Source: Eubacterium sp.
GTDB lineage: Bacteria; Bacillota; Clostridia; Lachnospirales; Lachnospiraceae
Length of the DNA: 39,448 bases
NCBI GenBank assembly: GCA_024684035.1
Contig: JAIKXQ010000041.1
Span: 1-39,448 of the forward strand
Direction of reading: 5' to 3'
Positions 15,842 to 23,456 of the stretch are shown piece by piece. Under the pieces are notes generated by a model, which did no database searches, was not told where the DNA came from, and saw nothing but the letters and a program-made list of their open reading frames with translations. Every line of letters starts with the position of its first letter. Positions within the stretch are counted from its first letter, which is position 1. The translations under genes were made by a program, and so were the position numbers.

Positions 15842-16566
15842 CTTTGAATTCCCTTTACATCCTTGTCATATAGTGTGTACTTTCCGTCCAGAGCTTCCCG
15901 GGTGAACTGCTCGATCCACTCAATGGCGGCCTCGTAGTCTCTCTGTTTCAAAAGTTCCCAGGATTTCAATGTGTGCCTGTACAGGACTTCAATTCCGTAG
16001 ATCCTGCAAAAACGCTGCCACATGGCGACGCAGGGCACACGGAAGGTGATGATGATCAGTGCCAGCATCGGGTTTTCACCCAGTCTGGCCAACTCTCGCT
16101 GAAACAATAAAGCTGACTCTGCCGCATCCTGAAAGCTCTCGGCGGTGCGGATCTGCTCCACAATTTCCCGCAGGCTTTCCAGCTGTTCATCCGTCACCCG
16201 GTTCAGGGCTTTCCGGATGGTCAGCCTCTCCAGCGCCCACCGGATCTCCAGAATGGAGCGGATATCGTTGTCGCCAAGGACGTCGCCCTTGAGCCGCATG
16301 ATCGCGTTCAGTGTCTCAACGCTGGCCGTATTCTGATAATCCGCGACAAAAATTCCCTGACGCGGAATCACTTCCAGAAAGCCCTGACTCTCCAGAACGG
16401 CAATTCCTGTATTGACGATGGTACGGCTGACGCCCATTTTTTCCGCAAGTTCTCTCTCCGGCGGGATCCGGTGGTGTACCGGCCATTCCCCCGAGAGGAT
16501 CATCTCCTGTACTTTCCGGATAAAGAGCTCTCTCTGGGAGGGCATTGTCAGTTTCTCAATTTTCAT
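15838..16566 (-). CDS. GntR-family (FCD/FadR subgroup) transcriptional regulator
   Basis: A 242-residue regulator from ATG 16566, chosen because GAGGATAGATAC precedes it and the sequence begins in the usual way (MPSQRELFIRKVQEMI). Residues 10-76 form the winged helix (IPPERELAEKMGVSRTIVNTGIAVLESQGFL, abridged motif PPERELAEKMGVSR). Residues 90-225 form an all-helical FCD ligand domain (IRSILEIRWALERL, the E-x-R start of FCD). FCD regulators bind small organic acids and usually repress. It lies inside the hyp operon, overlapping hypB by four bases. Two TGGTNNNACCA palindromes, the typical target of FadR-subgroup proteins, lie in the operon promoter region, so autorepression of the operon is likely. 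Confidence 0.88.
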   Translation of the reverse strand: MKIEKLTMPSQRELFIRKVQEMILSGEWPVHHRIPPERELAEKMGVSRTIVNTGIAVLESQGFLEVIPRQGIFVADYQNTASVETLNAIMRLKGDVLGDNDIRSILEIRWALERLTIRKALNRVTDEQLESLREIVEQIRTAESFQDAAESALLFQRELARLGENPMLALIIITFRVPCVAMWQRFCRIYGIEVLYRHTLKSWELLKQRDYEAAIEWIEQFTREALDGKYTLYDKDVKGIQR

Positions 16567-16681
16567 GTATCTATCCTCACGCCGTGATCTGCTTCCGCCA
16601 TTTTCTTTATTCTCCGCGCGCCGCAATTCCTGCCGCGGTGGGGGATTGTCACGAGCGACGCTCGCCCGGAAATGGCAGATA

Positions 16682-17095
16682 TCAGGCAGATGTCTTTTTC
16701 GCTGTACCGCACTTCTCCCGGTTATGATCACCGGGGTTTTCTTCTTCCGGCTCCGGAACCTCAATCTCCTTGATCAGGAATTCATTTCCCTGAATCAGCC
16801 AGGTGTGGTCGCTGCCGCAGTGCGGACACTTCTTTGCATATTTTACCGTTTCGTAGCTCTTCCCGCAATCCCCGCAGAGGGTTACCGCAGGAATTTTTTC
16901 AATGACCAGCTCGGTTTCCTCCAGGAGGGGCGTGCGCCTGCGCGCCCACTTCCAGCAATCCTGCAAATATTCCGGCACAACCGTCGACACCTCTCCGAGG
17001 CTGATTGTTACTCTATGGATGGCGGAGAGATCATTCTCTCCCGCCACCTGTTTCAGATCTTCCACCACTCGGAAGACCACACCCAATTCGTGCAT
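16682..17095 (-). CDS. hypA: HypA nickel metallochaperone
   Basis: A 137-residue Ni chaperone, partner of HypB. It starts MHE, so the Ni-binding His2 is present, and ATG 17095 is preceded by CGGAGAAC; a longer frame to 17185 is non-conserved. The zinc site CxxC...CxxC is complete (CGDCG and CPHCG, residues about 74-97). The tail after VEPEPEEE-like acidic residues is longer than in most HypA proteins (about 113-118) and ends in a charged KTSA segment. It lies between the large oxidoreductase and the GntR gene with gaps of about 115 bases on each side. HypCDEF and hydrogenase structural genes are not seen in the window. Confidence 0.93.
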   Translation of the reverse strand: MHELGVVFRVVEDLKQVAGENDLSAIHRVTISLGEVSTVVPEYLQDCWKWARRRTPLLEETELVIEKIPAVTLCGDCGKSYETVKYAKKCPHCGSDHTWLIQGNEFLIKEIEVPEPEEENPGDHNREKCGTAKKTSA

Positions 17096-17211
17096 ATCTG
17101 TTCTCCGTTTACAATTGCATATAGCTTCTTTGTACAGTTTTTTCGTCACAGGAAGACCGTTACCGGCAAAATTTCTGTGCCACACGGTCCAAACTCACAA
17201 CTCATTATCCC

Positions 17212-19995
17212 TTATGATTTTTTCTTCCCAAACTTGATGTGGATTGCCTGTTTTGCCGCGTAAGGAATGATGTACTTCAGCTTGTCTTCACTCTTTCTCA
17301 TGACGGAGCACTCCGGATTCTCGCGGATCAGCCTGATGGCGTCGAATTCACACTTGGTCGTGCAGACGCCGCAGCCGATACAATGATTCTCATCTACCTC
17401 GCTGGCTCCGCAGCCCAGGCATCTAGACGTCTCTTTTTTCACCTGCTCCTCGGTAAATACTGCCTTCGGATCACGGAAGGTCTTCGGCGCCACATCGGTT
17501 CTTCTTCCCGGAATCTGACGGGAGGAGTTGTCGTAGCTCTCTACAAGGATGTCATCCTTGTCCAGCTCCACGTAATCGTTCTGATTTCTTCCGATCGTCA
17601 GGGAAGTGTGTGGCTGTACGAAGCGGTGAATGGAGATTGCTCCCTCTTTTCCTGCGGCAATGGCATCGATCGCAAACTTCGGTCCGGTGTAAACATCTCC
17701 GCCCACAAAAATGTCCGGCTCTGCGGTCTGGTAAGTCTTCGGATCAGCCACTGCGCCGTTTCCTCTGCCAAGCTGCACGGAAGTTCCCATAAGGAGGCTT
17801 CCCCACTCGATGCTCTGACCTACTGCCAGCACAACATGACGGCAGGGAATGGTGATGGTCTCATCCTCTGCGTAGGTAGGGTTGAAGCGTCCCTGCTCGT
17901 CTTTGACTGCCAGACATTTCTTGAAGACAATGCCGGATACGTTTCCGTCCTCGTCCTTGAGGATTTCCTTCGGTCCCCATCCGCAGCGAATCTCAACGCC
18001 GTCCTCTTCGGCCTCAGCGATCTCGTCCTCTGCTGCCGGCATGATGTCTCTGCCCTCGAGACAAAGCTGTGTCACCTTTCCGGCGCCCACACGGACAGCG
18101 TCTCTGGAACAGTCGATGGCCACGTTTCCGCCTCCGACTACAACCACGTCTCCCTGAATATCGTATTTCTCATTTGCGTTGATCTCTTTGAGGAAGTCAA
18201 CGGCCGTGGTCACTCCTGTGGCGTCTTCGCCGGGCACGCCAACCATGCGTCCGCCCTGGCAGCCGATGGCAATGTAAAAGGCCTTGTATCCCTGCTCGCG
18301 GAGTTCCTCAATGGTGATGTCTTTTCCGACTTCCACGCCGGTGCGGATCACCACACCCATAGCACGGATGACGTCGATCTCGGCCTCAACCACATCCTTC
18401 TCCAGCTTATAGGACGGGATTCCGTACACCAGCATACCGCCGGCTTTCTCGTTTTTCTCGAAGACAGTGGGCGCGTATCCCTTCTCCGCGAGATAGAACG
18501 CGCAGGAGAGTCCGGCAGGACCTGCTCCGATGATGGCGATCTTCTCATTGGAAAAATCACCGTCGACTTTCGGAATGACCTTCTTCGGAATGTAGCGTGT
18601 CTTCGCGTCGAGATCCTGCATCGCGATGAATTTCTTTACTTCATCGATGGCAATGGCCTCATCAATGGTTCCTCTCGTGCAGGAGTCCTCACAACGGCGG
18701 TTGCAGATATGTCCGCAGATGGCCGGAAGAGGATTGTTCTTCTTGATCAGTGCCAAAGCTTCCTGATATCTGCCCTGGGAAGCCATCTTCAGATAACCCT
18801 GTACGGCAATGTGTGCCGGACAGGCAGTCTTGCAGGGAGCAGTTCCGGAACGGTAGGACTCGATCCGGTTGTTGTCTCTGTAGTTCCAGTCCCAGTCTTC
18901 CTTTGTCCACTTCTTCTCGGAAGGAAGCTGATGTTTCGGATACTCCACCTTGCTTCCGTCTTTTTTGCAGAGTTTCTGTCCGAGTTTTACAGCTCCCGCC
19001 GGACAGTACTCCACGCAGCGTCCGCAGGCCACGCAGTTCTTTGCGTCCACCCTCGCCACGTAAGCAGAGCGGGAGAGGTTCGGCGTATTGAAGAACAGAG
19101 AAGTACGGAGCGCGTAGCAGACATTTGCATTGCAGTTACAGATCGCAAAAATCTTGTCCTCGCCGTCAATATTTGTGATCTGGTGAACGAAGCCGTTCTC
19201 CTCCGCCTTGCGGAAGATTTCCATGGCTTCCTCACGGTCGATGTAAACACCGCCCTTGTTTGTCTCCACCACATAGTCCGCCATATCGCCCACGGCAATA
19301 CACCAGCCTTCCTCTACATCACCGCAGCCCTCATCATAGGTCTTGCGGCTCCGACGGCAGGAGCAAGGTGCCTTCGCGTATTTGCCCTCGTACTTGTCCA
19401 GCCAGTAGGAGATCTTCTCGACACCGATGGCCTCGTTATTCATCTCCACGGCCTTCTCTACCGGAATGACATGCATACCGATTCCGGCGCCTCCCGGCGG
19501 AACGATCTTTGTAACTTTTTCCAAAGGAAGTCTTGTCATATGCTCAAAGAAGAGACCAAGCTCCGGATACTCTTCGATGAGATCCTTGTTCATATTGGAA
19601 AACTCTCCGGATCCCGGAACAAACATAGGAAGTACATACTGTTTCTCATGCTGCTCGTTCTCGTAGTTCCACTCCAGCAGTCCTGTCCAGGACATATGAT
19701 CCAGCATCTCCTGAAGTTTCTTGTCCTCAATTCCGGAAAGCGCTTTCAACTGAGCGAACGTCTTCGGCTTGCGGATTCCTCCGAATTTCAGTGCCAGTTC
19801 TGCTTCCTCGTCGGTGCAGAGTCTTGCCACTGCCCAGTACTCCGGATCGTCCTTCGTGATCTTCTGCAGTCCGAGCTTGATCGGAATGCGGTCTGTGATC
19901 ATCTTTCCAAGTTTTACAATAGACTTGCGCATAGGCTCGTCTACATTCGCGCACTCCGGACGGAGCGGATAATGCGGATCATTCTTTGCTTCCAT
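17212..19995 (-). CDS. Multi-[4Fe-4S] FAD/NAD(P) oxidoreductase (GltD/NfnB-like)
   Basis: A 927-residue cytoplasmic flavoprotein from ATG 19995 (GAAGGAGAAAG upstream). Residues 1-300 form a family-specific domain with Cys clusters (CSCRR near 211; CNCNANVC near 286-293). A ferredoxin motif CVACGRCVEYC starts at 321. Residues 385-440 match the GltD N-terminal Fe-S domain (CKTACPAHI, CGHICNRRCEDSC). An FAD fold has GAGPAG at 490-495, and a NAD(P) fold has VVGGGNVAID at about 619-628. A final ferredoxin (CLGCG, CIGCGVCTTKC, residues about 859-881) closes the protein. It probably moves electrons between NAD(P)H and ferredoxin or a partner enzyme. It is first in an operon with hypA, gntR and two hypB, suggesting service to a Ni enzyme such as a hydrogenase; the partner is unproven. 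Confidence 0.85.
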   Translation of the reverse strand: MEAKNDPHYPLRPECANVDEPMRKSIVKLGKMITDRIPIKLGLQKITKDDPEYWAVARLCTDEEAELALKFGGIRKPKTFAQLKALSGIEDKKLQEMLDHMSWTGLLEWNYENEQHEKQYVLPMFVPGSGEFSNMNKDLIEEYPELGLFFEHMTRLPLEKVTKIVPPGGAGIGMHVIPVEKAVEMNNEAIGVEKISYWLDKYEGKYAKAPCSCRRSRKTYDEGCGDVEEGWCIAVGDMADYVVETNKGGVYIDREEAMEIFRKAEENGFVHQITNIDGEDKIFAICNCNANVCYALRTSLFFNTPNLSRSAYVARVDAKNCVACGRCVEYCPAGAVKLGQKLCKKDGSKVEYPKHQLPSEKKWTKEDWDWNYRDNNRIESYRSGTAPCKTACPAHIAVQGYLKMASQGRYQEALALIKKNNPLPAICGHICNRRCEDSCTRGTIDEAIAIDEVKKFIAMQDLDAKTRYIPKKVIPKVDGDFSNEKIAIIGAGPAGLSCAFYLAEKGYAPTVFEKNEKAGGMLVYGIPSYKLEKDVVEAEIDVIRAMGVVIRTGVEVGKDITIEELREQGYKAFYIAIGCQGGRMVGVPGEDATGVTTAVDFLKEINANEKYDIQGDVVVVGGGNVAIDCSRDAVRVGAGKVTQLCLEGRDIMPAAEDEIAEAEEDGVEIRCGWGPKEILKDEDGNVSGIVFKKCLAVKDEQGRFNPTYAEDETITIPCRHVVLAVGQSIEWGSLLMGTSVQLGRGNGAVADPKTYQTAEPDIFVGGDVYTGPKFAIDAIAAGKEGAISIHRFVQPHTSLTIGRNQNDYVELDKDDILVESYDNSSRQIPGRRTDVAPKTFRDPKAVFTEEQVKKETSRCLGCGASEVDENHCIGCGVCTTKCEFDAIRLIRENPECSVMRKSEDKLKYIIPYAAKQAIHIKFGKKKS

Positions 19996-20236
19996 TTGTT
20001 CTTTCTCCTTCGTTGTTCTACACACTTTTAACCTGTCCGCCGCCGGCACACGCAGGAGATGATGAAGGTAATCTCAAGTCGTACCGGATGTATCCTGGAT
20101 AGGATTGGGTTGGGTCAGTTAAAAACTCGTTGTACAGATGAATCCGGGATCGACGAAACACAAAATCGTCAGCGTTCTATAAGTAAAGTACATCTACCGA
20201 CTCCCCTGCCGGCTCTCTGCGGACAATATTCAAATC
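19996..20236 (-). other. Long 5' leader of the redox/hyp operon
   Basis: About 240 bases separate operator site 1 from the start codon. I compared it with Ni/Co and other common riboswitch patterns by eye and saw no match. An open frame on the plus strand (20059-20370) has no ribosome site and looks accidental. Confidence 0.4.
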
Positions 20237-20249
20237 GTGGTAATACCAC
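20237..20249. promoter_or_regulatory. Candidate FadR-type operator, site 1
   Basis: A perfect palindrome GTGGTAATACCAC containing TGGTNNNACCA, the consensus recognised by many FadR-subgroup GntR proteins (FadR, PdhR, LldR relatives). On the minus strand it lies just downstream of the AT-rich GATAAAATAAT, a plausible -10 region, so binding would cover the start of transcription. The regulator is probably the GntR/FCD protein encoded in the operon. Confidence 0.65.
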
Positions 20250-20339
20250 GTTTGATATTATTTTATCAGATGTTTTCGAAAAATCTATATTTATTTTAAT
20301 CATATCTATTTTTCTATTGCTTCGTCCACGCTCAATTTT

Positions 20340-20351
20340 TGGTATTACCAC
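20340..20351. promoter_or_regulatory. Candidate FadR-type operator, site 2
   Basis: TGGTATTACCAC is the second copy of TGGTNNNACCA, centred about 102 bases (roughly ten helical turns) from site 1. Two spaced sites would allow looping by a dimeric regulator; this is inference. Confidence 0.6.
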
Positions 20352-20379
20352 AAAGCAAATACCATCCTGAACGCGAGGC

Positions 20380-20417
20380 AAAAAAACCTCCGGAGTCCGC
20401 TTTGGATCCCGAAGGTT
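20380..20417 (-). terminator. Terminator of the SDR gene
   Basis: Stem AACCTCCGGAGTCC (20385-20398) with GGATCCCGAAGGTT (20404-20417), two mismatches, followed on the minus strand by a T7 run. It separates the SDR gene from the downstream redox/hyp operon. Confidence 0.8.
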
Positions 20418-20490
20418 TCTGTCATTTTTCCCGATTTATGAATGTTTTCAAAAATGAATAAGGTATGAAAAAATCGTCCGACACCGGAAT

Positions 20491-21222
20491 TTACAGGTAT
20501 GCGCCGTCAAAGGTGACGATCTGACCGGTCATGTAAGCCGGGGCTGTGGCGATGTGATAGGTGAAATCCGCGGCTTCCTCCGGTGTTCCCATCCGACCAG
20601 CCGGTATCTCTTCTTCAAAGGCGGCCTTCTCCTCATCGCTCAGGTGGCCGTTCATTTCCGTATCAATGGCACCGAAGGCTACAGCGTTCACGGATATTCC
20701 GCTGGGCGCAAGCTCCTTCGCCAATGCGCGGGTAAAAGAATTCACTCCCCCCTTGCTGGCCGAATATGCCACCTCGCAGGAGGCTCCCACATTCCCCCAG
20801 ATCGACGACACATTGATGATCCGTCCGCTTTTCTTTCTGACCATACCGGGAACAAACAGATGGCAGGTATTGAACACAGAGGTGAGGTTTGTATTCATAA
20901 CTTCCGCCCAGGTTCCGGGCGTGAGATCCGTCATCAGTCCCACCACTGATATTCCGGCGTTGTTGATCAGAATCTCCGGCTGTATATTCTTTCCCGCCAG
21001 ATCATCACGTATACTTTCAATGAACGCATAATCCGCCACGTCCCCGGCATAGCAATAAACCTCTGTTCCGAATTCTTCTGCCAGATGGTCTGCATATTCC
21101 CTTAGCATGTCCCCGTTGTTGCGGCACACCAGCGCAAGGTTCCATCCGTTTTTCGCAAAAACACCGGCCATTGCTTTTCCGATTCCACGGGACGCCCCTG
21201 TAATCAAAACCAGCTCTTTCAT
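20491..21222 (-). CDS. Short-chain dehydrogenase/reductase (FabG-like)
   Basis: A 243-residue classical SDR. The cofactor motif TGASRGIG is at about 8-15, NNAG at about 88-91, catalytic Ser in NVSSIWG and the YSASK catalytic pair follow. The end, PAYMTGQIVTFDGAYL, matches FabG-like 3-oxoacyl reductases. The Arg of VCRNN after the second strand suggests NADP preference. TAGGAGATAAG precedes the ATG. It is monocistronic, with a terminator on its 3' side and the chemoreceptor terminator upstream. Substrate cannot be told from sequence; a dedicated FabG would normally sit in a fatty acid operon, so another keto-substrate is possible. Confidence 0.88.
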   Translation of the reverse strand: MKELVLITGASRGIGKAMAGVFAKNGWNLALVCRNNGDMLREYADHLAEEFGTEVYCYAGDVADYAFIESIRDDLAGKNIQPEILINNAGISVVGLMTDLTPGTWAEVMNTNLTSVFNTCHLFVPGMVRKKSGRIINVSSIWGNVGASCEVAYSASKGGVNSFTRALAKELAPSGISVNAVAFGAIDTEMNGHLSDEEKAAFEEEIPAGRMGTPEEAADFTYHIATAPAYMTGQIVTFDGAYL

Positions 21223-21365
21223 CGTTCTTATCTCCTACTCTCTCAGCTTTATGTCCACATTATACCCGTTTATCCTCTTAGAGAAAATCCCCAGTGCAAT
21301 CACAAGAAGAATCCTAAGAAATGCACTATAAAAAAAATGTCGCAAGCGGACTTCGGCTCCTCTAC

Positions 21366-21408
21366 AAAAAGAAACAGCACGCTTCTCAAAACCGAAGGTG
21401 CTGTTTCT
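21366..21408 (-). terminator. Terminator of the chemoreceptor gene
   Basis: Arms GAAACAGCAC (21371-21380) and GTGCTGTTTC (21398-21407) with a 17-base loop; the minus strand then runs into TTTTT. It lies about 60 bases past the stop at 21469. Confidence 0.8.
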
Positions 21409-21468
21409 CTGATTATGTTTTTCTTATTATATTTTTAGATTATCGGTGGCAGTTCTTCTGCCGGCATG

Positions 21469-23241
21469 CTATCTCAGTTTGAAATGGCCAACCTCGTCGC
21501 TAAGGGTCTTGGCCATCTTCGTCATCTCGTCGCTGGATGCTGCACTCTCCTCAGCAGTTGCTGCATTCGTCTGTACAACGGACGAGATCTGATCGATACC
21601 ATCCGTAACCTGCTTGATGCCGTCTGCCTCTTCTGCGGAAGCCTCTGAGATCTTGCTCACAAGTTCCGTAATCTGCTTTGCGCCGTGAGAAACAGATTCG
21701 ATGGACTCTGCCGTCTGCGAGGTGATCTCTCCACCCTTCTGTACCGCTTCGATAGTCTGCTCGATCAGTGCCGCCGTATCTTTTGCAGCCTCCTGAGACT
21801 TCTTCGCCAGATTTCCGACTTCATCGGCAACTACTGCAAAGCCCTTGCCGGCCTGTCCTGCCCGCGCCGCCTCAATGGCTGCATTGAGTGAAAGAATATT
21901 CGTCTGGAAAGCAATATCATCGATCGTCTTGATAATCTTGGAGATCTCATTGGATCGCTCAATGATCTCTTCCATTGCCCTGGACATCTCATCCATCTTC
22001 TTGTTGCTGGTCTTCATGTCTTTGCCGACATCTGTAGAGAAATCCAATGCCTGTCTGGCCATATTGGCCGTATCGTTTACTTTATCGGAAATCTCACCCA
22101 TCGTATCGGACAGTTTCTCGATAGAGGATGCCTGTTCGGTAGCTCCCTGTGCCAGTGCCTGAGCGCCGGAGGAAACCTGATCGGAAACGCGGTTTACATT
22201 CTCAGCCGCCGTATTGATTTCTCCCATGGTGGCATTGAGCTTTGACAGGAGCATGTCCATATTTTCCTTCAGCTTCGCGAACTGACCCACGTATTGACGC
22301 TGAAGCTGGATATCCAGGTTACCTTCCGATACATCGTTCAGCGCCTCTGCGATTTCATCAATGTATCCCTGATAATTCTGCAGTTGAACAATCGTTTCCC
22401 CGAAAGCATTCCCGAGAATTCCAACCTCATTCTTCGCCTTCACATCCAGATTAACGTCAAAATCGCCTTGGGCAATTCTCAGGGCGGCCTCTGTAATCTT
22501 CTTGACCGGTGCTACAAGAATCGTACTTAAGCCAAAGGCTACAAACGTAATGACAACAGCCACTCCAACAAAGAAAACCATGAGATTCAGAATCGTATTA
22601 TTGATGGAACGATTTGCCTCCGTGACATGGGAGTTAGCCGCTTCGTCAAGATCGTCGATCCACACACCGGTTCCGATTACCCATTCGTAAGGTTCATATG
22701 CGCAGGTGTAGTTCTTCTTCGGAAGGGGTTCCGTCTCATTCGGCTTCGCAAACATGAGGTCTGTATATCCGCCGCCCTCCTGTCGTCCGTTCTTGATCAT
22801 CTCCTGAATAAAGTGATTGCCGTCCGGATCCACAGAGTCCCATCTGGACTGTCCTTCTGTATCTCTTCCCAACAAAACCACATTCACGCCCTCGTAGGTA
22901 TCTATCCAGAAGTATCCTCTGCCATCGTCATACCTGAGTTCTCTGACGATGTCAGCCGCCAGCTTCTTTGCCTCTTCCTCCGTATACTCACCCTTCAGCT
23001 CTCGCTGGTGAATCTGATCGATCACACAGATGGCAATTTCCGTTTCCTGCTTCAGCTTAGCCATGACATCATCCTCCAGCCTGGTTCGATAGGCTTTGAC
23101 CTGCCGGTCATTCATCCTTACCGTTCCCCAGGTTGAGAAGCTTGCTGTGCCTAAAGCGGTTAATAATGCAGTTACAAGAAGCATTGTTACAATGGTAAAT
23201 CTCAGTGAATGAATCCCAAGTTTCGTTCTCTTTTCTTTCAT
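21469..23241 (-). CDS. Methyl-accepting chemotaxis protein with sCache_2 sensor
   Basis: A 590-residue inner-membrane chemoreceptor. TM1 is at 14-36. The extracellular sCache_2 domain spans about 45-195 ([40 protein letters not shown]). TM2 is at 217-245, followed by HAMP (240-293) and a second HAMP-like segment (294-345, containing [11 protein letters not shown]). The signalling domain carries the conserved hairpin tip [19 protein letters not shown] at 456-474. sCache_2 receptors often bind small organic acids. A C-terminal CheR pentapeptide is absent. AAAGGAAC precedes the ATG. No che or flagellar genes are in view. Confidence 0.95.
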   Translation of the reverse strand: MKEKRTKLGIHSLRFTIVTMLLVTALLTALGTASFSTWGTVRMNDRQVKAYRTRLEDDVMAKLKQETEIAICVIDQIHQRELKGEYTEEEAKKLAADIVRELRYDDGRGYFWIDTYEGVNVVLLGRDTEGQSRWDSVDPDGNHFIQEMIKNGRQEGGGYTDLMFAKPNETEPLPKKNYTCAYEPYEWVIGTGVWIDDLDEAANSHVTEANRSINNTILNLMVFFVGVAVVITFVAFGLSTILVAPVKKITEAALRIAQGDFDVNLDVKAKNEVGILGNAFGETIVQLQNYQGYIDEIAEALNDVSEGNLDIQLQRQYVGQFAKLKENMDMLLSKLNATMGEINTAAENVNRVSDQVSSGAQALAQGATEQASSIEKLSDTMGEISDKVNDTANMARQALDFSTDVGKDMKTSNKKMDEMSRAMEEIIERSNEISKIIKTIDDIAFQTNILSLNAAIEAARAGQAGKGFAVVADEVGNLAKKSQEAAKDTAALIEQTIEAVQKGGEITSQTAESIESVSHGAKQITELVSKISEASAEEADGIKQVTDGIDQISSVVQTNAATAEESAASSDEMTKMAKTLSDEVGHFKLR

Positions 23242-23357
23242 AGATTGTTCCTTTCGACGGATGATAGATTATTAGAAAGATCACTTTAATGCAACTTTAT
23301 TCCTTGTTCTTAAATGCTTTAATATAATTCTCGTCAATTTTTCTAATTCTTATAAAA

Positions 23358-23404
23358 AAAGACTCCAAATCCATCTTTGTAACGAAGATGGATTTGGAGT
23401 CTTT
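23358..23404 (-). terminator. Terminator of the ABC permease operon
   Basis: Perfect 20-base arms AAAGACTCCAAATCCATCTT and AAGATGGATTTGGAGTCTTT around a 7-base loop, continuing into a T run on the minus strand. It lies about 50 bases past the permease stop. Confidence 0.88.
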
Positions 23405-23456
23405 CATTGATTAAACATCGATTCCGGTCAGCGCCAATGTCTCCACGTCGCCGTAA

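Noticed and set aside
17239-20031. 930-codon plus-strand open frame opposite the Fe-S flavoenzyme
   Set aside because: It is a shadow of a gene with clear Fe-S, FAD and NAD(P) motifs on the minus strand; the shadow product has no family features.
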